Origin: Epiperipatus broadwayi
Lineage: Eukaryota; Onychophora; Udeonychophora; Euonychophora; Peripatidae
DNA: 64,000 nt
Direction: 5' to 3'
Assembly: GCA_028023455.1 (NCBI GenBank)
Contig: JAQFVV010006306.1
Location: 3,683,001 to 3,747,000, forward strand
Below, in pieces: positions 1 through 12,429 of the stretch. The position numbers were made by a program, and so were the translations under genes. How positions within the stretch are numbered: position 1 is the first letter of the stretch; each line of letters begins with the position of its first letter. The notes under the pieces are model-generated. The model did no database searches, had not been told where the DNA came from, and was given only the letters and a program-made list of their open reading frames with translations.

Positions 1-1285
1 GGGATATATCTGTTGATAGAACTTTTCTTAATAACTTTTGTCTCTCTAGTTTTGCATTAATACCTATTTTATATCTAAGTACTTGAAAATCACTACCAAC
101 ATTGAATATATTAACCAAATTAAAAGGCTTGAAATACACATTTGACATTAATCAAAATATATCAATTATACAATATTTTCATTAAATGCTTCTATTCCCA
201 TTTATGTATTAAATTTTTCTCAAAACAGAGACTCACAATATATTGTAATGGTAATCACCCACTTAACAAAAGGTACTTCATGATAATTGGTCAAAATAAC
301 AATAAATGACAATATTCGCAAATTAGATTTAATCTAGGAAAATTATAAACATTTAACGGGCAACCACATATTTAATGAAGTGACAATATCAATTCTATTT
401 TTAATTGACTAATTTATAATAGTCATAGATAACAATCAGACTGAACACAGATTAAAAAAACAATTTTTTATGCAGATTCAACTATATTTTCTGATTTTTA
501 TTCCCTCCGCATTAATATGATTAAATGACAAAATAAAATAATCTGCTTGGAATTTGGATGAGAAATAAACAAACAACAAAATTATTAACAATAACGATAA
601 TTTTAATTAACAAACAGTTTGAGAATCTAAAAAAAAATGTATTTATATCTAAGATTGTTACGAAGAGCACGCATGATAGAAAAAATCTTTGCTGATTCAC
701 AATAATTTATAAAACAAAAGTCTATATTTAGTTCGTTTATCTCCATGAACTCACATTTCATTAGCTTGTGAATGTAGATTTATGGTAATCAAAATTATTA
801 TTTTATACATCTGAAACAATTTTCTAATATTTTAACTTCTATCGATTTTTTTTGATAGTAGTTTATTCTCAGTGATTTTTTTCCCGTTATTAAGAGCATT
901 GAGATTATGTAGATTTATAAATTAATTCATAGAAGAATATTTCCTTTGATAACTACTTAGAGGGCAAGTTTTCTTATCGCAAGTGACACATTTTTAGCTT
1001 CTGACAATAATTAATAGACTGGCAGAATTGAAGTTAATTTCTAAGGTATTCCTTTGTTTACAGTTCCATAGTCAGCTAAACCACTGGAAAGATCAGGGTA
1101 AGGTATTTTGGAGGTTTTCCCCCAAAAACTGCATTACCAACTTAAACAATCATTACAGTTTTTATTGACTTCCCTCTTATAAGTGACACATAAAGAAAGC
1201 AAAGATTCCTTTCTTTTGTGTAAAGCAGATGATCCATGATCCAACAGTTTCTAATTGGTTCCTATTTCAATGTTATTTTAAAATA
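1..1285. other. AT-rich non-coding sequence, no gene seen
   Basis: No coding sequence, RNA gene or repeat was recognised on either strand. By position it is probably SOS intron, because no SOS tail exon was found before the left edge. Confidence 0.5.
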
Positions 1286-2187
1286 CACCTGGGTCTTGTT
1301 TTATGCGGATTATTTTAATGTGATTTTGCAGTTATGCGATTCATGTTTCTTCTTACTATCTTTCATATTTCACTATATTTATTAGATATCAAGAAATTTA
1401 AATTATTAATAACTTATTTTGACTTGAAATACTTTTTTTTCTTCAAAAATATAACATTATATTAGCAGCTAACGTGAATATGGCCTGAAACTGTATTTAG
1501 AATCTTAGCTTCTATGTAAATAATCTACTTATACTAATGAGTAAATAATAATAATAAATTTATACTTAAATATACAATTATCACAATAAATATTCAAAAA
1601 TTTTAAACTTTTAAAACGTATTTTGTTAGATATAACAGAAATAAATAATTTTTTAGATTTTTAAAATAAATAATAACGAAGATTTTATTGATTTTGTAAA
1701 CTGAAAATAATCTTTCTAATGATAATGTATAATCTTTTTGTTTTGATCGCAATCTCACTTTTTTAATATAGAAACAGAAAACCATTAACAGCACAAGACT
1801 GAAAGTGACGCTAGTTGTACATCACATCACGAATCTGATTTCTTATCAGTTCACAAACAAACGCATATTGTCAAATAGCGGTAATGATTAAAATATGTAT
1901 AAAAAAATGTAAAATGAAATACTGTAGTTAATAAAAAAAGTAAAAAAGTTTGTCATGTATTAATTTTTTTCAAATATTTGAAATTTTTTATTAGTCATAC
2001 TTTATTTCCTTATATTTTAATGTGAATTTTAAAGTAATTTTTCCTTGTTGCTTTGCTTTTATGCGATTTCTGAAAATGACAGAACCTATCCCCCATTTTT
2101 CAAGGTAAGTTAAGTCTATTTTTGTGCGATTTCTTTTGTGCGCGTTTTCTGAGGAACCTATCTACCGCATAAAACAAGACCCAGGTG
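1286..2187. mobile_element. Pogo/Tigger-like MITE with TA target duplication
   Basis: The two ends are inverted repeats of about 23 bp. The left end starts CACCTGGGTCTTG and continues to TTTTATGCGG; the right end is its exact reverse complement, finishing CAAGACCCAGGTG. Both ends are flanked by TA (1284-1285 and 2188-2189), the target duplication of the Tc1/mariner/pogo superfamily. The GTTTTATGCG block resembles Tigger/pogo termini, from family knowledge. Related ATGCGATTT motifs recur inside both ends, near 1333 and 2060. No transposase reading frame is present in the 902 bp, so it is non-autonomous. The superfamily call is moderately sure; the boundaries are good. Confidence 0.75.
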
Positions 2188-4254
2188 TAGTTATTTTATT
2201 TTAAAATAAAGAATGGTAATAAAATTTTAATTTTTACAATTATTATTAAATTAATTACTTTGTAATTTATTTCCACACATGATCATTATACATTCTAGAA
2301 CATATAATAAAAAAATGATGCACATAAAAACCATGCATGTAAACTTAGTCATGGAGATTACTATATATATATTTTCTTCTGAAAATTCTACAACTTTATG
2401 TCCTTTTTAATCTCTGTCTCCATAACCAATTGTTTTCCAGTTTTAGATTAAAATCACCCATAAGAATTTTAAAATATTGGTTTGAACAAATCACATTCGG
2501 TACTTCTGTATGGAATTTGTTGGGACAAAAAAACTGAAATCTATATTTGGTATCTTCATATTTCACTTGTGATTGCCATATCTACGCCTTTGTAGGCAAG
2601 TGCATATCCATTTTCACTTCATCTCTTCTTAAATCTGACAATTGATATTATACAGTTCTTCCAATTAGTGTTTAAATGATAGCTTAAATCCATAATAAGA
2701 AAATTCTTAGTATACTCTGTGTTTAATTACCAAGAGTTATCTTGACCAATGACTTTAGAATCTCTCGAAAATGCAAATCATAATTTGCATGTAATTTTAA
2801 TATTGCATATATATTAATATTGGCAATATTTAAAAGCGTATAATAATTAAATAAAAATAATTATCAATTTATATATTAGCAATTACAAAATAATAGCAAA
2901 GGTTTTTAAACATACACTTATACATAAAGAACAATTTATTTAATTTGAAATGGGTTAAAACTTGAAATATTGTTTAATTTTAAATTTAATATGTTATTAT
3001 CATTTAGATCAGTGAGATTATATGCAATGCTCAAATTTCCAAATATATATATATGTTTCAGAATTCGGATTTTATTTTTTTAAATTTGCTATATCAATAG
3101 TTATTTTGCTTTAATCAGATAGTTTTATTACGAAAAGACTAAATGCTTAAGCACTTGTTGCCAACTTTAATAAGAATTTTTTAAAAAATATTCATAAATC
3201 CCATAATTATTTAATATTTCATGAGAAAATTTCATTGTCTTTATTAAACTCTATTGAATTCAGAATATAGCAGAGGTTTGCTTCGAATAATCAATAAGCA
3301 GTGTTTGATCAAAGTACTTTCTGCTGCCTTATAGAATCCCAGTGGATGGTCAAAGGCTAATTACTGTTTCCAATACAAAGTGTTTCTTTTAGCTCTTTGG
3401 ATCCAATATCCCTTTAGTGCTTCTTTTCAGAAGTTTAGATTTTAAACTGAGTTTGCGTGGAATCGGTAAATCTTACACTTACAGGTATCATACCATTCTT
3501 TCTGCCATCTTGTTACATTTAAAAAGATGCATGTACTTTTTTTCTATGATGAATGCAATTTTTAATCATTTTTTCTCTCTCTTTTTTTAGATTTAGTAAT
3601 CGTAAAAAAAAAATTATGGCTGAAAAGGATTCTCTCATGGCTTGTTCTGATTTGGATATAAATTCCCTATCGCTGATCTATGTAATGTGAGTCTTATCTT
3701 TCTAGAAGTTAATTTTAGTGATAGTTCAGGTCTAGAAGCTGCAATAACCAAAAAAAAAAAAAAGTTGAAGTCATTTTATCTACAAGAACAAGCACGGGGA
3801 ACTGCATCTAGGGCTTCTTCATGACTGAACTTCGATTCGATCCTGGGCAATAACATTTATGTGTCACACAGGCCAAAAATCAATTTCCCCATCAGTGAGT
3901 ATTCAATTAGAGTTTTTTATTACTTATATTTTTTATATGATTATATATGTGTAGAAAGCAATAAATATGCTGTAGAATTTTAGGTAATTTACATTTCAAT
4001 GACAATAAAAATGCACATCCACATTCAGAATCATATACCTACACGATTAGTGCAATAGGTAAGATATATCATGATTTTATTTATATGATCATTCATTTAT
4101 TGCATGATTACAGTAACATTGTACTCATTTGTTACAATTTAAGTTGAAGCTAAAAGAATAGGGAGTATCTTTTGAAATAAGGATTTTGAATGACGCAAAT
4201 GTTTATTTGTGCGGAAAGTAAAAATTTTTTATAATATTAAGAAATAGAATTTTT
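2188..4254. other. AT-rich non-coding sequence, no gene seen
   Basis: Simple AT-rich sequence with short homopolymers (A near 3604 and 3750). A short stretch near 3820-3845 has a tRNA B-box-like TTCGATCC, but no A box or tail was found, so it is not called. Confidence 0.45.
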
Positions 4255-4537
4255 GGAATGGGCGGATATTTCTAAGACAGCTACAAATCGATGAGCTAGT
4301 CGGGATTTCAGGTACTAGATTCGTTGCTGGTCGAGCAGACGCGTTAATTACTCCGTGATTAACTGGCGCCTAAAGGGATTTCCTTAAAATAAATAAAGTG
4401 TTTGGCTGACCAGTGTTTTAATTTAGTAGCAGAGTGTTTATGTTATTGGTGGCTCACTACCAATGACATTGTTCACTCCACCTGAGGGACCAGAAACTTT
4501 TAGTGATAGGACAGCTTGTTAATGAAAAAAAAAAAAA
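4255..4537 (+). repeat. Candidate SINE-like insertion ending in an A13 tail
   Basis: This block is clearly less AT-rich than its surroundings and ends in a run of 13 A (4525-4537), as a plus-strand retroposon would. Inside are a GAGCTAGTCGGG segment, loosely like the GAGCTAGTGAC of the repeats near 26760 and 60630, and a small hairpin around 4440-4465 with ATTGG/CCAAT arms. No convincing target duplication or complete A/B box pair was found, so the class is a guess. Confidence 0.35.
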
Positions 4538-5702
4538 GGCAAAATATATTTATATTCTTTATTATTCTTATTAAAGATAGAAGATTGGCGGTTCAATATA
4601 TTATCAGTGCTTACAATAAATTTGTTTACTTTGATGTTTATTGATTTACTTAGTTTTTATTCATTTTATCCCAGAGAAATTTCTGTTTGATATTTATTTT
4701 TTGAATACACTTTTTTTACTCGAAAAGAATACATATTTTAGGTTTAACCCCCCCCCCCCATTTTTCAATAACATAATAATATTATTACAATTTACTAAAG
4801 TTCTCTTTGCATAATTTTCATAAACTATTCTTACTGTTATTGCCCCCACATATTTTTAATATACCCTGCATGGCAGGACAACCATATATTTCTAGCAGAT
4901 ATCCTACATGGAGGGACAAGATTTGGGTCAGCTAGTAAAAATGAAAGTCACCAATTGCTTCATTTTTACTTAAAAAATTATCTCAAGTAAGTCATATTAT
5001 ATATCATTTTTTACAGCATTTTATGACAAATGTGATTTTAACATTTAACTTTCAAAATTTAGAATTTGTGAACCAATGTAAAAATAAGCATTTTTTAAAG
5101 TATTAAAAATCTCTTTTTTCTTATTTTTTTTTTTTTTTTTTGAGGTAATGACTATTTTATCAGCTTTACTACATTCTTTCATATTTGCTCTTTCTAACAA
5201 TGTATATATTTTTACATTTATTGTATTCAAACAGAAGATATGTTATAAATTATATTTGTAATTTTTTTTTTAAAATTCAAGATGGCGACTTGGATGTGAG
5301 AGGTTTTAAATTAATATAGGTTCCACAATCAAGAGCTTCTTATACTATCAGGCATTTCCCTCTACTAATTATGACAAAGACATTGTGTGTTTGTCATTAT
5401 TCCAAAATATTTATAGAAAGAATGCTTAATTTAGAGCTCTGTGCTTGAACTACTCTAAAATTACTGGACTCGATAATTTTAATCAAATATTAGACAAATA
5501 TAATCTTACTTAAAATTACCATTTGACTTCCTTTAAACATCATTTTATTCTAACTTCCTTCTCATAAGTCTGACTTACGAAATATCAAGCGTAAAGAGAG
5601 TAAAATAGTAATATATGTGCTTAATGTGTTAGTGATTTTATGCAATAAATATCACCAACTTATATAGATGAAAATGAATATCTCATAATTTAAATCATCA
5701 AA
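4538..5702. other. AT-rich non-coding sequence with a C12 run upstream
   Basis: No gene was recognised. A 12-base C run lies at 4748-4759. An imperfect direct repeat of a CATGG-GGACAA motif lies at 4869-4920. The rest is low-complexity A/T sequence. Confidence 0.45.
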
Positions 5703-5967
5703 CATTATTGTGTTTTCATTTTGGACTCAAAGCTTTATAGTTAGCTGAAAAAATAAAAGGTGACTGCTGGAGAGTTGCATTAAATCCTAAGACCTAGGTG
5801 CAGTGCTCTCAGATCCAAGGCTCCTCACTGATGAAAGCCAAAAGCTAAAAATTAGTATAGGGATATCGGATGAGTAAACACTAGATAGATATTTTATGCA
5901 TCCATTGATTACTCTGGCTTGCACAGATTGGTGCTACTGTATGGAGCGTTTTGGCTCTGTGATCTCA
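5703..5967 (-). mobile_element. Foldback MITE copy 1 (centre plus one arm)
   Basis: Contains the central segment and one long arm of the palindromic family best seen at 38910-39405. The shared landmarks come in the same order: GGTGCAGTGCTCTCAGATCC, GATATCGGATGAGTA, CATCCATTGATTACTCTGG and the terminal CTACTGTATGGAG. The opposite arm is missing, so this copy is truncated or deleted. It has no coding capacity. The transposon superfamily is not established. Confidence 0.7.
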
Positions 5968-6439
5968 TAATTTACCTAACAATAATATTCCTAATTACAT
6001 ATCAGATGATTGAATCAATCAATATTTAAAGTACATATATATGACAATATCTTAATAAGTAAGTCTACAAAATTTATCTTTATTTCCTACAATCATTCAC
6101 ATAAGTTTAATGGAGTTAAGCTATGAATACTTCAAAATCTTATTCTCTCGTCTTTAAACATTAAGCAAGCTACATTCAAACTTATAATAGAGCTATTAGC
6201 AGGCTCTTTATATATTACATATTGGTAATACAAGCTATATAGGTAATATGACTTGATTTTTTTACTAATACATAGTATTATAATTTACTTTCATGATTAT
6301 TCTTTATTATAAAAGTTGTCTGACTGCTGGTATTTGACTGCTGTCTGACTTGGCATGTGTACTCTCTTAATAACAAGCAATCTAACTCTTACTATCATAG
6401 TTTTGCAACCCTACCATATTATACAAAACAAAACATTCT

Positions 6440-7105
6440 ACTTTTATTTTCTATTTAATACTTAGTGGGTTCTTTGAAATTCTGAGTTGCTTATTCGTGT
6501 GTCTTTATAAAACAATATTATTTTGCTTTAAATATAATGAACTCATCAGTATTTTGATCTTTGCCTATAATATGCTAAAATCTTATGGCATTCATATACA
6601 TTAGCTTAATTTACATTAACGTTAAACATAGCATTAATAATACTAATACTAAATAAAATATATTTCTTCAAACAATATGTATTCCCTTAATAATCACCAA
6701 CCGAATTCAAAATATCATAATTTGTTAACTTTATTATATCAAATAAAACTTACTCATATTAGTTTTATTTCCTATTAAATACTCATTCGGTTCTTTGAAA
6801 TTCATAGGCTTATATATCTATATATATAAATACTAACTAAAGGAAATATATGTAAAAAAAAAAAAAGAAACATTCTTTTTTTTCTGATGAAAATCAGTTC
6901 TCTGGTTGAAATATAAAAGTAGTGTTAGATACAAATAATTTTGTTCATATTTTATTTTCTTTAAACATAATGAATTAATCAATATTCTGAACCTTATATA
7001 TAATATACTAAAATCATGACATTCATACATCAACTTAATTTACATTAATGTTAAATATAGCATTAATGATATTATTGATAAATAAAATATATTCCTTCAA
7101 TCAAT
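6440..7105. repeat. Diverged direct duplication (about 240 bp unit)
   Basis: Two related segments stand head to tail: 6440-6680 and 6763-7105. Shared blocks include GGTTCTTTGAAATTC, TAATATRCTAAAATC and TAATTTACATTAAYGTTAAA, in the same order. The second copy has an extra AT-rich stretch (about 6815-6935). There is no coding capacity. It is probably an old tandem duplication or two copies of an unclassified repeat. Confidence 0.6.
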
Positions 7106-7431
7106 TCATATATGCAGACATATTTATATAATTTGTGCAACATTTTAAGACTAAAAACTGTTGTTTAATCTTTGTTATATTTATCGTTTATTATTTATAA
7201 TCTGCAACAAAATTTTATTTATTGTATTAGTAAATATTATTTTATTTATGTAAGCGGAATATATTTGCACAAAATTTCATTCTTATCCTACTAAGTCATA
7301 GTTGTCATAAGCAAATGATAAATCAATAAAATTTACATTAAATCTTAAAAGTATAAACCGAGACATAAGCATATTTCAAAGACTTATAAACTAAGCCTGA
7401 AATATCATAAATTTTGTTCCGATATTTATTA

Positions 7432-7680
7432 TTAAAACAGGCAAAACTCTCCATACAGTAATGCCACTCAGTGCAAGCCAGACTAATCAATGGATGCCAG
7501 AAGGTTTGTGCATAATATCACTATCTAGTGCCTACTCATCCAATATTCCCAGACTAGTTTCTAACTTGTGGCATCCATTGATTACTCTGGCTTGCACTGA
7601 GTGGCACTACTGTATGGAGAGTTTTTCCTGTTTTAATAACAGTTATGAGCAAGCATAAGAAATGGTGATCATGTGATGTA
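7432..7680. mobile_element. Foldback MITE copy 2 (centre deleted, both arms present)
   Basis: A left arm starting AAAACAGGCAAAACTCTCC faces a right arm ending GGAGAGTTTTTCCTGTTTT. The arms match as inverted repeats over about 70 bp through the AATCAATGGATGCC block and its reverse complement. Most of the interior of the full 0.5-kb element is missing. The right side extends to the outer GGTGATCATGTGATG terminus near 7664-7678; the matching outer left end was not found. Confidence 0.75.
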
Positions 7681-8635
7681 TATTTATTATTATATTGATT
7701 TAGCTTTAAAATAAAATTTATTCTTCTTTGAAATACAATTATTTCATTAGACATATAAATAAAATAAAATATAAAATCTAAATCATATAAGTAATTGTTT
7801 ATTTATAAATAAATTATTCGTGAGATAATAAAATGAATGATTCAGAGAAAGTCTTTTATGCTTAACTATTTAAGATTTTTTTTTATGTATAAAATTTTAA
7901 TTGCAAAATTCTTCTTTCTCTTAACATCAGTTTGAAAGAGTTCCATTAATATTTTCATTTTATAGATGAAAAGAATGAGGCAATTTTATTCTAATTTCCA
8001 TCTGCAATCCACACATTCAAATATATGCTAGACTTCTTTGAGCAATGATAACAAATGCCAAAATGTAGGAAATATATTTCTTTTGTAAAATATTTATGCT
8101 AATAATATGTGGCATATTTCAAATATATACATACCTCCCATATTTGATTCTATTCCAATTTTCTAAATTTTCTCAGCATGCTATATTTTCTCAGTAAATA
8201 TTTTATATGATGGTTTTGCGACAATTAATAAAAAAGTTCTTTAATCTCAAAAACATTTTATGCTTAGTAGAACTATATAATTTTTTCCAACATCTGGGAA
8301 TTTAAGTTATGGAGACTGAATCAAATATAGTCAGTAAAGACTGCCGCTTTTTAGGTATTCAACTTATGTAGACTGAATTAATCATTTTTATTTTTCATTA
8401 TTGATTAACAATAAGTATACCAGACAAATTGGCTACAAGTACACATTTGCAGAAATATTGTTTTCATATAAAAACTTTTTAGCCAAGATTTTCTTAATAT
8501 TTTTATTTATAAAACAGAATGCAGGAATATTTGAAAATCAACTCAAGCTTTATACATATAATTTCTATAACATCTCGTTTAAAAAAAAAAATCGCAATTT
8601 TATCTTATTTTTAATTTAAAAATTAATTAATTATT
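7681..8635. other. AT-rich non-coding sequence, no gene seen
   Basis: A 72-codon open frame at 8401-8619 has biased low-complexity composition (Lys, Asn, Ile, Phe) and no recognisable domain; it is treated as chance. Confidence 0.45.
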
Positions 8636-8690
8636 ATTTTTTTTTTATGTGTCAAAGCGTCGGCCGGGAAGCGAACCCCAGGACAACTGC
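8636..8690 (-). mobile_element. tRNA-derived SINE fragment (3' half only)
   Basis: This matches the A-tail and T-arm part of the complete SINE at 14210-14304. On the plus strand a T run is followed by ATGTGTCAAAGCGTCGGCC and GGGAAGCGAACCCC, then ACAACTGC, where similarity stops at the anticodon arm. It is a 5'-truncated copy in the same orientation. Confidence 0.7.
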
Positions 8691-9199
8691 TTTTTTAAAA
8701 CAAAAATCAAAATTACAATAATTTTCTTAAATAAATTGTGAAATGAATATTGAAATATTAACACATACAGAAGTTCTTTTACAACAAACATGTTTCTCCT
8801 TATTAATAAATGTTTAGGAATGTACGATAATTACATTTTGCTTTGTAAAATGTGCAATCTAGACTTCTCAAATCATCTTCATTAGACAAATTATTTATGT
8901 ATAAATACTAACAACTACATTTGAAATTAATAATTAATGATTTCAGCTGTGTCTCTCTACATAGATAACCTCCTTATTATTCTGCTGAGTTTCTTTATTC
9001 CTTCCAGTCTGTTCAATTTCTTAACTACGGCTTTTTCTCGTTCTTCATTTAGACAAATATATAAATACTTTGAAATCCCTTTCAATATTTATTTACCAAA
9101 ATATCATGGAAATGATTACATTATATAATGACACTAAGAAAAATAAAATAAGCACAACCGTATTAAAAAATAATTCCATCTCTTCATATTGTTTTTTAG
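8691..9199. other. AT-rich non-coding sequence, no gene seen
   Basis: Open frames near 8937-9128 are low in complexity and match nothing I recognise. Confidence 0.4.
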
Positions 9200-9970
9200 G
9201 AATAGTTTTACAAAAAGCAAAGGATTTAATAAATGGGGATTATTTTAAAAATCTAGATGTGCGGATGATACGGTTATTTTTAGAATAAAATTTCAGAGTT
9301 CCAGAAAATGTTAGAAAAGCAGAAAATGATTTAAAAACAAATACTAAAAATGTTCAATGGCTTTTCAAAAAATGATGAAAATAAACACACATAACACTAC
9401 ATTAAAAAAAATTTATCGAATATGAAAATCATGAGGTTATTTTTACAAATAACATTTCAGAGTTAACAGGAAATTACGGATGAAATTAATCATAAAACTA
9501 AACTTGGATGGAATGCTTTTGGAAAAAATAATTTAATATTTAAAAAAAAAGCTTATATGCAAGAAATGGGAGATTTTTAATGTGTTCTACTACTATTTGG
9601 ACACTGACAGAAAGAAGTAGGAGATTGTTGACTATACAATGAAGTATGGAAAGATGTATAATGGAATTAACAAGAAAGAAGTGAAAACTAAATACATAAG
9701 TGAGAGAGTTTAATAGGTATCAATGACGTCCAGAAATATTAAGGTGTAAAATGAAACAGAGCTGGATACGCTAGGAGAGATGAAAATAGATAAGTAGTGT
9801 TCTAAATAAGATCCCTAAAGATTGTAAAAGACCTAGCAAAATTTACTGCATATAGATGAATGGATTAGAGAATTTTTGGAAAGCTATAAAAAAGTTAGGA
9901 ATAGAATAAACTTGATTAAACTCCGAGAGATTTTCGTTTTACAAGAAAATGATAGGTTTTTATAAGCGTT
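9200..9970 (+). pseudogene. Heavily decayed RTE-type LINE reverse transcriptase
   Basis: Across several frames this stretch follows the better preserved RTE copy at 56692-57597. 'NGDYFKNLD' around 9231-9260 matches 'NGDYLSHLD' next to the RT catalytic FADD. 'MFNGFSKN' near 9349 matches 'MFNRFSQN', and the DNA of the 'EINHKTKLGWNAFGKNN' part follows at about 9483. The terminal 'RDCKRP'-like part is near 9820. Many stops and frame changes make it non-functional. It is older than the copies at 11845, 19412 and 56692, judged by its divergence. Confidence 0.65.
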
Positions 9971-10499
9971 ATCTTAAACGAAGAGAATAGAACTAATTTT
10001 TAAAAAATAAAAATAATTTATTTCAAAAACTTAGCTGCAACATTCATTTTAATGTAAACTCAAACAAATATATACTAAATTTCCTTCACTTCATAAATTC
10101 TTTTCCCCACAATATCTAATATAAATTAATCAAAAATAATTTGCATATTTTTAAAACGGCATAAAAAGTTCCTTCTGAAACAAGCATTTTTTAAAACTAT
10201 ACATATATAAAATATATTTTACTCTTATTTCACTTTTATTAGATTTAAAAATCAAAAAATATTTGTATTTTTTGGTGAAAAAATATAAATATTATTAATA
10301 TTAAAATGTATATTATGCATACACATGTATGAATACAGAAATGCATGTAATCATTTATATATACAATAAGTTACATATACACATGTAGCAATCATTCATA
10401 AACAAGTATGGCCATTCCAATATGAAAAGAAAAACTCCTTTAAAAATGAGTTTTGCAATGATTATACAAACTAATCTATGAATCACAAATATATCCACA

Positions 10500-10985
10500 T
10501 ATAGAACATACCAAAGTGGCATGCCCTCACAATGGATGCAAAGCTTCATACTATGGTGAAACTAGAGCCACCATAGCTCCTAGGTTGTCACAGCATAAGT
10601 ATAGGTATAATAAGTCACATACTAACTCAGAAAGGACTTCAATTTTTGCACAACATCAAAAGGTATCAGGACACGAGTTTGAACCCGCATCTGCAAAATT
10701 GGTTTGTATGGAGAGGCACGATGTTAAGCGTAAGGTAAAGGAGGCTTACTTCATAGCAGAGGACCCCTTCGCCATTAATCGTAAAGAAGCATGTTTTGCT
10801 AAATCAAAAAGATGGTCTAATTGACTCATTTGCATAGAGTTTGCATATTATACTTATAGAATGATTTCAACGAACGAGTCACAACTGGCTATGATTGTGA
10901 GAAGTACAGTTTCTCGAAAGCGCTCAGCCATTTTAATTGACTAATTGATATTATTATACAGCTTTACGTTATAAGTGTGATAGCA
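10500..10985 (+). pseudogene. Penelope-like element: GIY-YIG endonuclease domain and 3' tail
   Basis: An open frame of about 105 codons (roughly 10504-10821, stop at 10822-10824) reads as the C-terminal GIY-YIG nuclease of a Penelope-like retroelement. It has 'ACPHNGCKASYYGETR', in which YYGET is the GIY-YIG core strand, then 'RLSQHKYR', a histidine block 'FAQHQKVSGHEFE', and a closing 'KRKVKEAYFI...INRKE' typical of these elements. The nuclease nicks target DNA to prime reverse transcription. No RT domain precedes it, so it is 5'-truncated. The non-coding tail to about 10985 is homologous to the minus-strand segment 32140-32310 and contains a conserved hairpin (10899-10915). The start is set by homology, not by an ATG. 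Confidence 0.75.
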
Positions 10986-11029
10986 TTATTTAATATTATC
11001 ATTTATTTGTTAGTATGATTTTTTTGTGA

Positions 11030-11790
11030 TTTTAATTTCTTCAAGAGATAACTTTTCTTTCTGAAATACTTCAATACCATGTCTAATTGTGGTTCTCCAA
11101 TCTATTCTATTCTCTGGCATATCTTCACAATAGAAATATTATCACACTTCTTTAAAATGTCTTTTGAGATAACCCTTTTAACGTAGGCAGTGTCTATTTC
11201 TCATGCTCAAATTCACCATAAATCATCTTTTTAGGAAATTTTGCAATATTCATTCACTTTACTTGTCCAATACAACAAAGGTGTGATCTTACAATAGTGA
11301 ACTCTATATGATATTCTTCAAGATGAAAAACTTATTGATCGGTTTTATGACCTTGTCATTATGTTTTTAATATTTTACAAAACAACCTTAAATTAATCCT
11401 CTCCAATACTTTTATATACTAATAAAACTATCAATGTATTTAAATTGATTTACATTCTCAAGTTGATAATCATCCAAACTAAAAGTTGCTGAGAACTTTT
11501 CTTCCATTACTGGCTGATAAAAGACTTGAGCTTTTTGAACATTACTCATTAAACCAAACTCTTTAAATGCGGCATTCAAAACATTTCGTAAATCGTTTTT
11601 TGAATTGACAAAAATAGCACAATCATTATCATATTGTAAATCCAGAATCCAAGAGGTACAAGTTCTTCTTTTTGCTTTTAATCAATTCAAATTAAAAGTT
11701 CTACCAACAAACCACTATTGCATCTTGATCCATGTTTCATTACACCACCTATAAATAATTCCAAAGGCAAGGGTCATAAAAGTTGGTTTG
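11030..11790 (-). pseudogene. Decayed non-LTR retrotransposon, C-terminal RT region
   Basis: On the minus strand, broken frames give 'LDDYQLENVNQFKYIDSFIS' (around 11420-11485), like the 'LE.V..FKYLG..I' block of RTE-type LINE polymerases. Towards the lower coordinates comes 'RIDWRTTIRHGIEVFQKEK' (about 11045-11105), like the 'R..WR..I..G...FE..R' C-terminal motif. Stops and frameshifts are frequent. Its sequence is not close to the RTE copy next door on the plus strand, so it is a different family. Confidence 0.55.
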
Positions 11791-11806
11791 CACACACACA
11801 CACAGA
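11791..11806. repeat. Short (CA)n microsatellite
   Basis: About seven CA units, directly before the 5' break of the following RTE copy. Confidence 0.7.
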
Positions 11807-11844
11807 TATTTATTTCAAGGGCCTTAGATTTTTCTACTTGTAGT

Positions 11845-12425
11845 AATAACACAAATACCTTGGTCAGATTATTAATACAGATGGAAACATAATGGATGAA
11901 ATTAATTATAGAACTAAACTTGGTTGGAATATTTTGGTAGAAATAACTTGATACTAAAAGGAAATATGCCTATGTGTTTGAAAAGGAAGGTTTTTAATAA
12001 ATGTGTTTTACCAGTTCTTACTTATGGATCTGAGACTTGGACACTTAATAGAAGAGCAATACAGAGACTTCAGACCACTCAAAGAAATATGGAGAGATGC
12101 CAAGTTGGGAGTAACAAGAAGAGATCGAAAACACAATATATGGGTAAGAGAACAAACAGGTGTTACTGACCTCATTGAAAAAATTAAAAGACTAAAGTGG
12201 AGTTGGGCTGGACATATTGCTAGAAGAGATGATAATAGATAGACAATTAAAATCTTAGACCGGATTCCAAGAGATTGTAAAAGACCCAGAAAGAGACCAT
12301 ATGTGAGATGGATGGATGAAATAAGCAGAGGTGATGTGGAGAAGAGAAGCTAAAGATCAGAGAAGATGGATTGAACTTGGAGAGACCTTCATCCTGCAGT
12401 GGATTGATAATCATTGATGATAATG
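11845..12425 (+). pseudogene. 5'-truncated RTE LINE copy (3' end of ORF2)
   Basis: The same family as the minus-strand copies at 19412-20285 and 56692-57597. It begins at 'KYLGQIINTDGN' and continues through 'MCLKRKVFNKCVLPVLTYGS', 'ETWTLNRRAIQRLQTTQRN' and 'LKWSWAGHIARRDDNR', then reaches the 3' end with a degenerate GAT-rich tail near 12405-12430. A one-base change near 11936 shifts the frame, and a further shift near 12098 splits the reading between two frames. A TAG at 12241 replaces the Trp of 'DDNRWTI'. Non-functional. Confidence 0.85.
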
Positions 12426-12429
12426 AATA

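Noticed and set aside
3800-3850. SINE with a B box near 3830
   Set aside because: Only a B-box-like word; no A box at the right distance, no tail, no target duplication.
10889-10927. A canonical hammerhead ribozyme
   Set aside because: The CUGAUGA core is not present in either tail; only the stem and GAAA are convincing, so it is reported as a hairpin instead.
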